A stretch of 6,259 nucleotides of DNA. Origin: a bacterium. Its GTDB lineage: Bacteria; Armatimonadota; Zipacnadia; Zipacnadales; Zipacnadaceae. Made by a program: the position numbers and the translations under genes. Below the pieces are notes generated by a model. It did no database searches, had not been told where the DNA came from, and worked only from the letters and a program-made list of their open reading frames with translations. Of the stretch, positions 1 through 6,011 are shown in pieces; position 1 is the stretch's first letter, and each line of letters begins with the position of its first letter. Where the stretch lies: assembly GCA_030607655.1 (NCBI GenBank), contig JAUWJN010000171.1:1-6259 (forward strand), written 5' to 3'.

Positions 1-28
1 AATGGCAGAGGCTGGAGACGCGATTCAT
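1..28 (-). CDS. Possible 5' end of a gene leaving the left edge (nine codons)
   Basis: On the minus strand an ATG (complement of 26-28) is preceded by GGAG (34-37) with a 5-nt spacer, a good Shine-Dalgarno arrangement. It opens a frame reading M-N-R-V-S-S-L-C-H that runs off the window without a stop. It would lie downstream of the sugar transferase on the same strand, separated by about 180 nt, so it could be the next gene of a polysaccharide cluster. Nine codons are too few to recognise any family, and the start signal is the only support. Confidence 0.25.
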
Positions 29-208
29 GCAGGCTCCAACTTCGGGGGGAAACAACTGGCTAATAAGGCCGATATGCATAGGCTCTCTACGGGTAGGCCC
101 GGCGTTATCTTTATTCGTCCGCCCCTAGAGTGTACAACTTATCCCAGGGTTTTGTCCAGGCCTTATCGTCTCCGAGCTGAGGCGGTCATCATCCGAGGCA
201 AATCTATT

Positions 209-1585
209 TCAGCGCGCGCGCCACTTGTTCAACATCACCGAAACCGTGCGCAGAATGATGCGCAGGTCGAGACTCAATGAGGTGTTGCGAATATGATACA
301 GGTCATAGCGCAACCGGCGGAAAACGGTGTCCACGCTGGTGTCATAGCCCGAATTGACCTGCCCCCAGCCGGTGATCCCCGGCCGCACCGAATGTCGGAG
401 GTCATACATAGGCATGATTTGCTTGAACTGCTCAACGAATTCGGGCCGCTCCGGCCGCGGGCCGATGAGGCTCATATCTCCCCTAAGCACATTGAATAGC
501 TGGGGTAATTCGTCCAGTCTGGTTTGACGCAGTATTCGCCCTACCGGTGTAACCCGCGGATCGTCTTTGCTGGCCCACACTGCCCCGGTATCTTTTTCCG
601 CATCTTCTTTCATGGTCCGCAACTTCATAATAGTAAACAGCCGACCGCCCTTGCCCACTCGCTCTTGCCGGTACAAGACCGGGCCCGGAGAGGTGAGCTT
701 AATGGCGATGGCCGCCAGACCCATAAGCGGTAAGGCGATGGGCAACGCCACCAGGCATACGGCGATACCCACCAGCCGCTGGAACCGCTCGCCGTATATG
801 GTTCGCCGGCCCTGGGCCAACGGCAAATCACACTGACCGGCCATCTCAAATATCGGAATCTGCTCGGTCAGCTCCATTAACAGGGCCGCAAGCGTCGTGA
901 CTTTGACTTGGTGAACAGCGCTGGTATTCAGTATTTTCTGTAATTCCGTCCCATCGCTGGGAGAATCACACAGCGCAATATGAGAAACCTCCTGCTGCTG
1001 CACTATTTGGGGAAGTTCATCCGGGTGTCCGGCCTGGGGAAGGGGGATTTCGCTACTGCGATTCTCATTGTTGTGGCCGGCGTCGATGTAACCTACGATA
1101 CAGCTAGCGAGGAAGTCATTCAGATTCTGCATCAGGAATTCAATGTGGCGCAATCCTTCGTTCCCCACCAACAGCACGCGGGGTACCGGGCTGAAGTGCC
1201 TACTCCGCGCCATCAGCCATAAGCGCGTTCCCATCGTCCCGCTGATCATAATGGCGGTGGCCACCACGTAAAAAAGCCGCCCCGCCAACCACACCCCCAG
1301 CCAGTACGACAAAATAATGGCGACCATGCTAGCCGCGAACAGACACCTGAAAACCAGCCACCCCAACACCAGCCGAGACCTGGTCGGAGCTTTGCTATAT
1401 AACCCCTGAATGTAGATAGCACCGACCCAACAGCCTAACAGCAATGCCCCCGGTTTCAGAGCTGATAGAATCACGGCCCCCGAGAGTACAGATTCGGTGG
1501 TTAGCACCCCAGCGATAGTAATAGCCAGCCCCGCCACGAGCAAGTCCACCAGCAGAATCCGCAATTGACGAAGTCGGCGCTTCAA
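209..1585 (-). CDS. Polyprenyl glycosylphosphotransferase (exopolysaccharide initiating sugar transferase)
   Basis: This is a 458-aa integral membrane enzyme of the WbaP/CpsE/PssY-like class. The family transfers a sugar-1-phosphate from a nucleotide sugar to undecaprenyl phosphate, the first step of a polysaccharide repeat unit at the inner membrane. The N-terminal part has about four hydrophobic segments (roughly 9-29, 36-60, 78-100, 103-120). A Rossmann-like middle domain begins near RVLLVGNEG (136-144). A further hydrophobic, proline-containing segment (about 272-297) leads into the catalytic bacterial sugar transferase domain. Hallmarks there are SPGP (299-302), KLRTM (321-325), LDELPQL (357-363), GPRPERP (375-381) and RPGITGWGQV (401-410). 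Length is normal for the family. The sugar specificity cannot be read from sequence. The start used is TTG at 1585, and an upstream ATG at 1593 has the better ribosome binding site but meets a stop after three codons. No other polysaccharide gene is visible in the window. Confidence 0.95.
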   Translation of the reverse strand: MKRRLRQLRILLVDLLVAGLAITIAGVLTTESVLSGAVILSALKPGALLLGCWVGAIYIQGLYSKAPTRSRLVLGWLVFRCLFAASMVAIILSYWLGVWLAGRLFYVVATAIMISGTMGTRLWLMARSRHFSPVPRVLLVGNEGLRHIEFLMQNLNDFLASCIVGYIDAGHNNENRSSEIPLPQAGHPDELPQIVQQQEVSHIALCDSPSDGTELQKILNTSAVHQVKVTTLAALLMELTEQIPIFEMAGQCDLPLAQGRRTIYGERFQRLVGIAVCLVALPIALPLMGLAAIAIKLTSPGPVLYRQERVGKGGRLFTIMKLRTMKEDAEKDTGAVWASKDDPRVTPVGRILRQTRLDELPQLFNVLRGDMSLIGPRPERPEFVEQFKQIMPMYDLRHSVRPGITGWGQVNSGYDTSVDTVFRRLRYDLYHIRNTSLSLDLRIILRTVSVMLNKWRAR

Positions 1586-1602
1586 CGATTCATAACACCC
1601 CT
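1582..1602 (-). promoter_or_regulatory. Start region of the sugar transferase: SD, mini-ORF and overlapping TTG start
   Basis: On the minus strand AGGGG (1598-1602) stands 4 nt before ATG (1591-1593), which opens M-N-R-stop with TGA at 1582-1584. The TTG start of the transferase frame (1583-1585) overlaps that TGA by two bases. The SD-to-TTG spacing is 12 nt, which is long. Either the mini-ORF couples translation to the TTG by termination and re-initiation, or one base is missing and the real protein begins M-N-R/X-L-K-R-R. An ATG at 1620 lies in frame with the mini-ORF (12 codons in total) but has no clear SD. Confidence 0.5.
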
Positions 1603-1859
1603 GTATCTATAACCCTTCATCACATAGGCCGCCGGACAAAGCAACACCACTGTCATATTGGGCCAGCCCCACTTTGTCGTGCCACCTGTTGGGAATATTC
1701 CTCATAGGGTACTTAAACTCCTTCCTGGGGATAGCTATGTTTTGCGCAAATAGTTATTCCGAGGCTCGGGCGAGGTGCTCGCGCCCCCAAAGTAGTAGCT
1801 CTAGCTGAGAGGCAAAATGTGTCCCCATCGCGAAAGATAAGCCAGAGGAATCAAGCATT
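1586..1859. other. Divergent intergenic region between sugar transferase and endonuclease Q gene
   Basis: This 274-base gap should hold the promoters of both divergent genes, but I cannot point to a convincing -35/-10 pair in either direction. Visible structure includes two perfect 10-bp palindromes, GGAATATTCC (1692-1701) and TTTGCGCAAA (1741-1750). There is also an imperfect hairpin in which GGGCGAG (1768-1774) faces CTCGCGCCC (1778-1786) with a 2-nt bulge. The SD of the rightward gene, AGAGGA (1844-1849), lies 10 nt before its ATG. No RNA gene or mobile element is recognisable. Confidence 0.5.
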
Positions 1860-3071
1860 ATGAACCTGTTTACGTGTGATCTGCACGTGCATATCGGAAG
1901 GTCGAGCAGCGGCCGACCAGTCAAGATTACTGCCGCCCGCGACCTGACCTTTGCGAATATCGCTGTGGAGTGTGCCCAGCGCAAGGGGATTGATATTGTC
2001 GGCATCGTGGACTGCGCCTCGCCGCCGGTGATGGAGGACATTGCCGGGCTTATCAAGTGCGGGGAGATGATACCTCAACCCGGTGGCGGTCTGCGCTACC
2101 GCGACCAGGTTACAGTTATTATGGGAGCGGAGTTTGAAACTAAAGAGGAGGGGGGAGGTATCTCTCATCACGTCAGCTACTTCCCCGATTTCGCCGGCTT
2201 GCAACAATTCTCCCGGCAGATGGCCGCCCACGTGACCAATCGCGAACTATCCTCCCAGGCCTGCCGGATGCCGGCGCGAGATTTGCTGCGGATTTGCCTG
2301 GATTGCGGCGGAATGTTTATTCCGGCCCACTGTTTCACCCCGCACAAGAGCGTCTACGGCGCCTGTACGCGGCGGATGGCTGATATGTTCGGTGACTTGT
2401 GGGCGCAGATCCCGGCCATAGAACTGGGTCTGTCGGCCGACAGTTACTTAGCCGATCGCATTGGCGAGCTGGCTGCCAAGAGCTTCTTGAGTAATTCTGA
2501 TGCTCACTCGCTGCCGCGTATCGCCCGCGAGTATAACATACTACGAATGGAGGCGCCGAATTTTTCAGAGATAGTCCGGTGTTTACGGCGCGAGGACGGT
2601 CGCGGGATTGCCGCTAACTTTGGCCTGGATCCGCGCCTGGGCAAATATCACCGCACTTGCTGTGAGAGTTGTCAGCGGATAGCCCAGGGCGAACCTCCGG
2701 TGACGCGTTGTGAGTACTGCGACAGCACCAAGATTACGATGGGAGTGCTGGATCGCATCGTGCAAATTCAGGACTATCCGGAACCTCGTCCGCCGGAGCA
2801 TCGCCCCCCCTACCAGCACCAGGTGCCATTGCTGCTCGTTCCAGGAGTACGGCCGGTTACTTTGCGGCGGCTGGTTAACCACTTTGGCAGCGAAATGGCG
2901 GTGCTGCACGAGGCGGAGCAAGAACAGCTTGGGCTGGTCGTCGGCGGCAAGATTGCTGACCTAATCATCAAGGCTCGCGAGGGCAGACTGCCCTTAGTGG
3001 CAGGCGGCGGTGGCATATACGGCAAGGCCGTGACGGAGGATGTCAGTCAAATGAATCTCCCCGGGCTGTAA
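1860..3071 (+). CDS. Endonuclease Q family protein (PHP domain, zinc ribbon, helix-hairpin-helix; YqxK-like)
   Basis: This 403-aa protein matches the bacterial YqxK/endonuclease Q family throughout. Characterised members cut DNA 5' of deaminated bases (uracil, hypoxanthine, xanthine) and abasic sites, giving a repair route separate from glycosylases. The PHP metal-binding domain shows DLHVH (7-11) at its very start, GAEFE (89-93), HH (about 103-104), PAHCFTPHKS (155-164) and SNSDAHS (211-217). These supply the His, Asp and Glu ligands expected for the metal centre. LGKYHRTCCESC then leads into a zinc ribbon with C268-x2-C271 and C284-x2-C287. The C-terminal part has RPPYQHQVPL, a helix-hairpin-helix near 328-343 (PGVRPVTLRRL) and a KAREG...AGGGGIYG tail typical of the family. 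No key residue appears missing. The ATG puts the first PHP motif at residue 7, as in relatives, and AGAGGA sits 10 nt upstream. Cleavage activity is inferred from the family. Confidence 0.92.
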   Translation: MNLFTCDLHVHIGRSSSGRPVKITAARDLTFANIAVECAQRKGIDIVGIVDCASPPVMEDIAGLIKCGEMIPQPGGGLRYRDQVTVIMGAEFETKEEGGGISHHVSYFPDFAGLQQFSRQMAAHVTNRELSSQACRMPARDLLRICLDCGGMFIPAHCFTPHKSVYGACTRRMADMFGDLWAQIPAIELGLSADSYLADRIGELAAKSFLSNSDAHSLPRIAREYNILRMEAPNFSEIVRCLRREDGRGIAANFGLDPRLGKYHRTCCESCQRIAQGEPPVTRCEYCDSTKITMGVLDRIVQIQDYPEPRPPEHRPPYQHQVPLLLVPGVRPVTLRRLVNHFGSEMAVLHEAEQEQLGLVVGGKIADLIIKAREGRLPLVAGGGGIYGKAVTEDVSQMNLPGL

Positions 3072-3088
3072 GAGCAGGAGGCTCGAAT

Positions 3089-3535
3089 ATGCGTAACGGA
3101 TTGGCTGTGATTATAGGAGCAGCGGTAGGTTATTGCGCCATGCTTGCTGCAATCTGGGCACTTGTCACGTTTTCCGGCCTGATAGGACTGCCGCTTGTGG
3201 GCGGTAAGGCGATCGTCATAGCTGAAGCGTATGTTGAGGCTCTGGCCGTCAGTTTCGTGGCGTGTATTCCAGGTGGAATTATGGCAGCCCTGATCGCGAT
3301 GCCCACTTGGCGACGGAAGTCTGGTATTATAGCTGGTGCAGGGAGCTGGTTACTGTTTTACCTTTTTGGTGAGGTGTGGACACATTATAGAGGCACCCCT
3401 CCGCCTAAACCAGAGATGTTGCCAATAATAATAGGTAGCACGATCGTAGCGTTGCTGGGGGCACTTGGTGGCGGGCTGGTTGGAGCCATATTGTACGAAA
3501 AAGTGAAGGCCAAATATGCGCCAAAAGAGGAGTAG
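3089..3535 (+). CDS. Small multi-pass membrane protein of unknown function
   Basis: This is a 148-aa hydrophobic protein with about four membrane segments (roughly 5-30, 48-70, 78-97 and 111-136), Gly/Ala-rich helices, and a short charged C-terminal tail (YEKVKAKYAPKEE) probably in the cytosol. A basic loop TWRRK (73-77) between helices 2 and 3 and a proline-rich loop GTPPPKPE (102-109) between helices 3 and 4 are the main landmarks. I do not recognise a family. Its start is well supported, with a perfect AGGAGG (3076-3081) 7 nt before ATG. It begins 17 bases after the endonuclease Q stop, so the two are probably cotranscribed, although that does not show shared function. By eye its codons look somewhat more AT-rich than the neighbours (for example the AATAATAATAGG run near 3424), which may mean a different history or only hydrophobic codon bias. 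Confidence 0.8.
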   Translation: MRNGLAVIIGAAVGYCAMLAAIWALVTFSGLIGLPLVGGKAIVIAEAYVEALAVSFVACIPGGIMAALIAMPTWRRKSGIIAGAGSWLLFYLFGEVWTHYRGTPPPKPEMLPIIIGSTIVALLGALGGGLVGAILYEKVKAKYAPKEE

Positions 3536-3582
3536 GACAGACGTCTCGCCTGTCCCCCAACCCGACGGGCGAGACGCCCGTC
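3536..3582. repeat. Paired-hairpin (REP/BIME-like) intergenic element 1
   Basis: Two short hairpins lie back to back directly after the stop codon of the membrane protein. Hairpin 1 is 3536-3554. Read on the minus strand it is GACAGGCGAGACGTCTGTC, a 7-bp stem with one G-T pair and loop GAGAC. Hairpin 2 is 3564-3582, GACGGGCGAGACGCCCGTC, a perfect 7-bp stem with the same GAGAC loop on the plus strand. A 9-nt pyrimidine-rich spacer separates them. No T-run follows, so it is not a canonical intrinsic terminator, though it could protect the 3' end of the upstream mRNA. The design matches the element at 6012-6067. Confidence 0.75.
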
Positions 3583-3608
3583 GTACCAAGTACAGGGAGT
3601 GAACAGTT

Positions 3609-4928
3609 ATGAACGTCAAGAGAGGCCCAGCAGCAGGACTGTTTGTCGTGGTGATGATCGCCGCTTCAGCGTTAACCATCACCACCGGCCATGCTGATTT
3701 ATTCAGTTATGTGACAAAGCCGGATGATGCTTTCAGATGGGAGCTGCGCGGTGTTGAGGAGGGGCTCTTGGGCAAGGTTTATGATTTGCATATTGTCTCC
3801 CAGGTGTGGCAGGGGATCACATGGGAGCATCAGCTCCAGGTTTATCAGCCGCAGAACGTGGAATTTCCTGACCTGCTGCCGCTGTTCGTTACGGGCGGGA
3901 GTGCCAGTCCCGAGGGCCAGATGCTGGGTTTGACCGCCGCTAACCTACTGCAGGCTCGCGTGGCTATCCTCTATCACATTCCCAATCAACCGCTGTTCGA
4001 TAACCTGCGGGAAGATGCTCTGATTTCCCACACCTGGGTCAAATATCTGGAGACTGGTGACGAGGACTGGATACTGCTGTTTCCTATGGTCAAGAGCGTG
4101 CTGCGGGCGATGGACTGTCTGGAGGAGCTGGCCCAGCAGCGCTGGGAGACGCAGTTACGTGGGTTTATGGTGCTGGGAGCCTCCAAGCGCGGCTGGACCA
4201 CGTATCTAACCGCCATCGCCGACCCGCAGCGCACGCTGGCCATCGTGCCTATGGTCTTTGATATCCTCAACATACCAGTTCAGATCCAGCACCAGCGGGA
4301 TTTCTGGGGGGATTACTCCGAGATGATAGATGATTACACTGAAAAAGGTTTCCAGCAACTGCTGGACACCGAGCGCGGATTCCGGCTGGCCTGGATGGTT
4401 GACCCGTACTCGTACCGCGACCGGCTGCTGATGCCCAAGCTCATAGTGCTGGGCAGCAATGACCGCTACTGGCCCATAGACGCGGTCAACTTCTACTGGC
4501 CAGCCCTGGCGCAGCCCAAGCTGTTGCTCATCGTTCCCAACACTGGGCACGGCCTGGAGGACAGAATACGGCTGTTGGGCTCAATGGCTGGCTTCTTCCG
4601 CTTGGTGGCCCGGCAGGCACCTCTTCCCCAGTTGCAGTGGGAATCGGCTGAATCAGCCGGTGGTATTGAGTTCCGTGTCACTGCCAATCCCCAGCCGGTG
4701 CAAAGCCGCCTATGGGTGGCGCGGTCCCCGGTGCAAGATTTCCGCGACGCTACCTGGGAAGAGGCGGCTCTGACTCCTCAGGGCGACGAGCTCGTGGGGC
4801 GGGTCCCGCGCGCGGAGGGGCAGTACACGGCTGTCTACGGTGAAGTTGCCTTTGAGGTGGAGGGGCGCCGACTGTATGCCTCTACCCCGCCGCGGGTGAT
4901 GCACCCCGGCGGGGGTAAGGAAGACTGA
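3609..4928 (+). CDS. Secreted PqaA-type PhoPQ-activated pathogenicity-related protein (alpha/beta hydrolase fold)
   Basis: This 439-aa protein resembles the PhoPQ-activated pathogenicity-related family throughout. The family has an alpha/beta hydrolase fold, and its substrate is poorly known. Residues 1-29 look like a Sec signal peptide: basic start, hydrophobic core from about 11 to 25, and a TGHA|D cleavage candidate. Export to the periplasm or outside is therefore likely. Family landmarks are LPLFVTGG (90-97), LFPMVKSVLRAMD (157-169), the nucleophile elbow GASKRGW (190-196, Ser192), FWGDYSEMIDDYT (232-244), GSNDRYWPIDA (282-292, Asp285) and NTGHGL (311-316, His314), which together give a plausible Ser-Asp-His triad. 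The C-terminal 100 residues look like a beta-rich domain. AGGGAG (3594-3599) lies 9 nt before the ATG. 'Pathogenicity' is a historical name from Salmonella PqaA, and environmental homologues are common. Nothing here suggests virulence or a PhoPQ system. Confidence 0.9.
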   Translation: MNVKRGPAAGLFVVVMIAASALTITTGHADLFSYVTKPDDAFRWELRGVEEGLLGKVYDLHIVSQVWQGITWEHQLQVYQPQNVEFPDLLPLFVTGGSASPEGQMLGLTAANLLQARVAILYHIPNQPLFDNLREDALISHTWVKYLETGDEDWILLFPMVKSVLRAMDCLEELAQQRWETQLRGFMVLGASKRGWTTYLTAIADPQRTLAIVPMVFDILNIPVQIQHQRDFWGDYSEMIDDYTEKGFQQLLDTERGFRLAWMVDPYSYRDRLLMPKLIVLGSNDRYWPIDAVNFYWPALAQPKLLLIVPNTGHGLEDRIRLLGSMAGFFRLVARQAPLPQLQWESAESAGGIEFRVTANPQPVQSRLWVARSPVQDFRDATWEEAALTPQGDELVGRVPRAEGQYTAVYGEVAFEVEGRRLYASTPPRVMHPGGGKED

Positions 4929-4929
4929 A

Positions 4930-4958
4930 TTGACAGCCCCGCCGGTCTGTGTTATCGT
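4930..4958 (+). promoter_or_regulatory. Candidate sigma70 promoter for the FAH-family gene
   Basis: A perfect -35 consensus TTGACA (4930-4935) begins one base after the stop codon of the hydrolase gene. With a 17-nt spacer it is followed by TATCGT (4953-4958), which matches the -10 consensus at four of six positions including the first T-A-T and last T. Transcription would start near 4965 and give a leader of about 70 nt containing the 4976-5001 dyad. This is sequence matching only, and a TTGACA hexamer can occur by chance. Confidence 0.45.
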
Positions 4959-4967
4959 CTGGCCTAC

Positions 4968-4976
4968 TGATATGAT
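4968..4976 (+). promoter_or_regulatory. Alternative extended -10 promoter element
   Basis: TGA-TATGAT is an extended -10 (TGn plus a five-of-six match to TATAAT). No good -35 lies 17 nt upstream (TGTGTT), but extended -10 promoters can work without one. If used, transcription would start near 4983, inside the adjacent perfect dyad, making that dyad an operator candidate rather than a leader hairpin. Confidence 0.35.
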
Positions 4977-5001
4977 GTGACGCATCCGACGATGCGTCAC
5001 A
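4976..5001. promoter_or_regulatory. Perfect 11-bp inverted repeat: candidate operator or leader hairpin
   Basis: TGTGACGCATC (4976-4986) and GATGCGTCACA (4991-5001) are perfect reverse complements around a 4-nt centre (CGAC). The dyad begins on the last base of the extended -10 box and ends 16 nt before the GAAAGGA Shine-Dalgarno sequence (5017-5023). No T-run follows on the plus strand, so it is a poor intrinsic terminator. Its position suits a repressor operator, or an RNA hairpin that insulates the downstream gene. No matching transcription factor is in the window. Confidence 0.6.
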
Positions 5002-5033
5002 AGTTATGCTGAGACAGAAAGGACTGTGGTGAG

Positions 5034-5092
5034 ATGGTATTAAGGTTAGTTAGCTTCATTATCTCCGGTGATACTGACCCCGCCTGGGAGCA
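5034..5092 (+). other. Out-of-frame N-terminal segment of the FAH-family gene
   Basis: This ATG has AAAGGA (5018-5023) 10 nt upstream and reads M-V-L-R-L-V-S-F-I, a typical FAH-family opening. It is in a different frame from the body of the enzyme. The body frame, read upstream of its first ATG, gives P-R-L-G-A before a TGA at 5075-5077, and this is the expected continuation. Adding one C to the CCCC run at 5078-5081 fuses the two as SGDTDPRLGAMVEDEILDL, giving a 316-aa protein over 5034-5983. The most likely cause is a missing base, either a sequencing or assembly error or a real deletion. Confidence 0.75.
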
Positions 5093-5983
5093 ATGGTCGA
5101 AGATGAGATATTGGACCTGCAAACACTGGCGGGGAGTGGCCCCGCACCGCCTGGTGATTGGCCAGCGGAGGGACTGGCGGAGGTGCTGGGTAACCCGCAC
5201 TGGCTGGATTGGGCGCGGCAGGCTACTGAGGCAGCGCCGCCTCAATTGCTGTACCCTCGTTCAGGTGTGCGGCTGCTGGCACCGGTGCCCGTCCCGGGCA
5301 AGCTTTTTTGCCTGGCCGGTAACTACGCCGAGCATATTGCTGAAGCGGCTGCGGATGGGCAGAAGATGGCTCTGGAGAAGGAGGCGATGGAGACACCCCG
5401 GGTCTTTATGAAGCCCTCTGTGGATACGGTTATTGGTGACGGCGCGCCCATCATCTTATCCCCCACCTCTAATTTTGTGGACTACGAGGCTGAACTGGCG
5501 GTGATCATTGGCAAGGAAGGTCGCTATATTCCCCAGGAACAGGCCCTGGAGTATGTGGGAGGTATAAGTATCCTCAATGATGTCTCCGAGCGGCGGCTCC
5601 AGGCTCACGGCGGCGAAGAGCCTACCGATTGGGACAAGTTCTTTGACTGGCTTAACGGCAAATGGTTTGATTCCTTTGCCCCGATGGGGCCATGCATTGT
5701 CCCCCTCGCCGATGTCCCGAACCTGGACGACTTGCGCCTGCGCCTGTACCTCAATGACGAACTGAAGCAGGATGCCAATACTGGGCAGATGATATTCAAG
5801 GTGCCTGAGGTGGTTGCCTACATATCTAGTATAGTCACGTTGCGGCCGGGTGATGTCATCGCCACGGGTACGCCCTCGGGGATCGGCTTGCCCCAGGGCA
5901 TTCGGCTCCAGGACGGTGATGTGGTCCGCGTGGAGCTGGACCTGGTCGGAAGTTTGACAAATCCAGTGCAGGCTGAGGTCTGA
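5093..5983 (+). CDS. Fumarylacetoacetate hydrolase (FAH) family protein, probably missing 20 N-terminal residues through a frameshift
   Basis: The open frame encodes 296 aa with the complete FAH catalytic domain. Visible motifs are LAGNYAEH (74-81), RVFMKPS (103-109), the metal-binding DYEAELAVIIGK (130-141, ligands Glu132 and Glu134), GGISILNDVSERRLQ (156-170, Asp163 as third ligand), KWFDSFAPMGPCI (190-202), LNDELKQDANTGQMIF (220-235) and LRPGDVIATGTPSGIG (250-265). The family comprises cytosolic Mg/Mn enzymes cleaving or decarboxylating 2-oxo acid compounds in sugar-acid and aromatic degradation. The exact substrate cannot be assigned, and 2,4-diketo-3-deoxy-sugar-acid hydrolase or an acylpyruvase-like activity are both possible. 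The ATG at 5093 is a doubtful start, because GGGAG (5086-5090) is only 2 nt away and the first strand of the domain would be lost. The true start is probably 5034 in another frame. It lies 105 bases after the PqaA-type gene with promoter signals between, so it may be transcribed separately. Confidence 0.9.
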   Translation: MVEDEILDLQTLAGSGPAPPGDWPAEGLAEVLGNPHWLDWARQATEAAPPQLLYPRSGVRLLAPVPVPGKLFCLAGNYAEHIAEAAADGQKMALEKEAMETPRVFMKPSVDTVIGDGAPIILSPTSNFVDYEAELAVIIGKEGRYIPQEQALEYVGGISILNDVSERRLQAHGGEEPTDWDKFFDWLNGKWFDSFAPMGPCIVPLADVPNLDDLRLRLYLNDELKQDANTGQMIFKVPEVVAYISSIVTLRPGDVIATGTPSGIGLPQGIRLQDGDVVRVELDLVGSLTNPVQAEV

Positions 5984-6011
5984 GCATACAAGTCTGCGTC
6001 TACCTGTCAGT

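Noticed and set aside
29..208. Cyclic-di-GMP riboswitch on the minus strand upstream of the possible left-edge gene
   Set aside because: Fragments such as GGGCCTACC loosely recall the class I motif, but the conserved core and three-way junction cannot be assembled from this sequence.
2..280. 92-codon plus-strand ORF at the left end
   Set aside because: Its 3' part overlaps the sugar transferase on the opposite strand, it has no ribosome binding site visible in the window, and its peptide is low-complexity and Arg-rich, as expected from a shadow frame.
1851..2231. 126-codon minus-strand ORF inside the endonuclease Q gene
   Set aside because: Antisense to clear PHP-domain coding sequence. The plus-strand protein carries all conserved motifs, so this frame is a by-product of codon composition.
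3536..3582. Intrinsic terminator after the membrane protein gene
   Set aside because: The hairpins are stable, but no T-run follows either of them on either strand. The paired opposed layout and a similar pair elsewhere in the window fit a repeat element better.
3609..4928. Virulence factor under PhoPQ control
   Set aside because: The family name comes from Salmonella PqaA. There is no PhoPQ system, PhoP box or other virulence context here, and homologues are widespread in environmental bacteria.
5076..5085. Programmed -1 ribosomal frameshift in the FAH-family gene
   Set aside because: The frame geometry is right, but GAC-CCC-GCC is not a canonical slippery heptamer, and FAH-family enzymes are not known to me to use frameshifting. 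A missing base in the C run is simpler.
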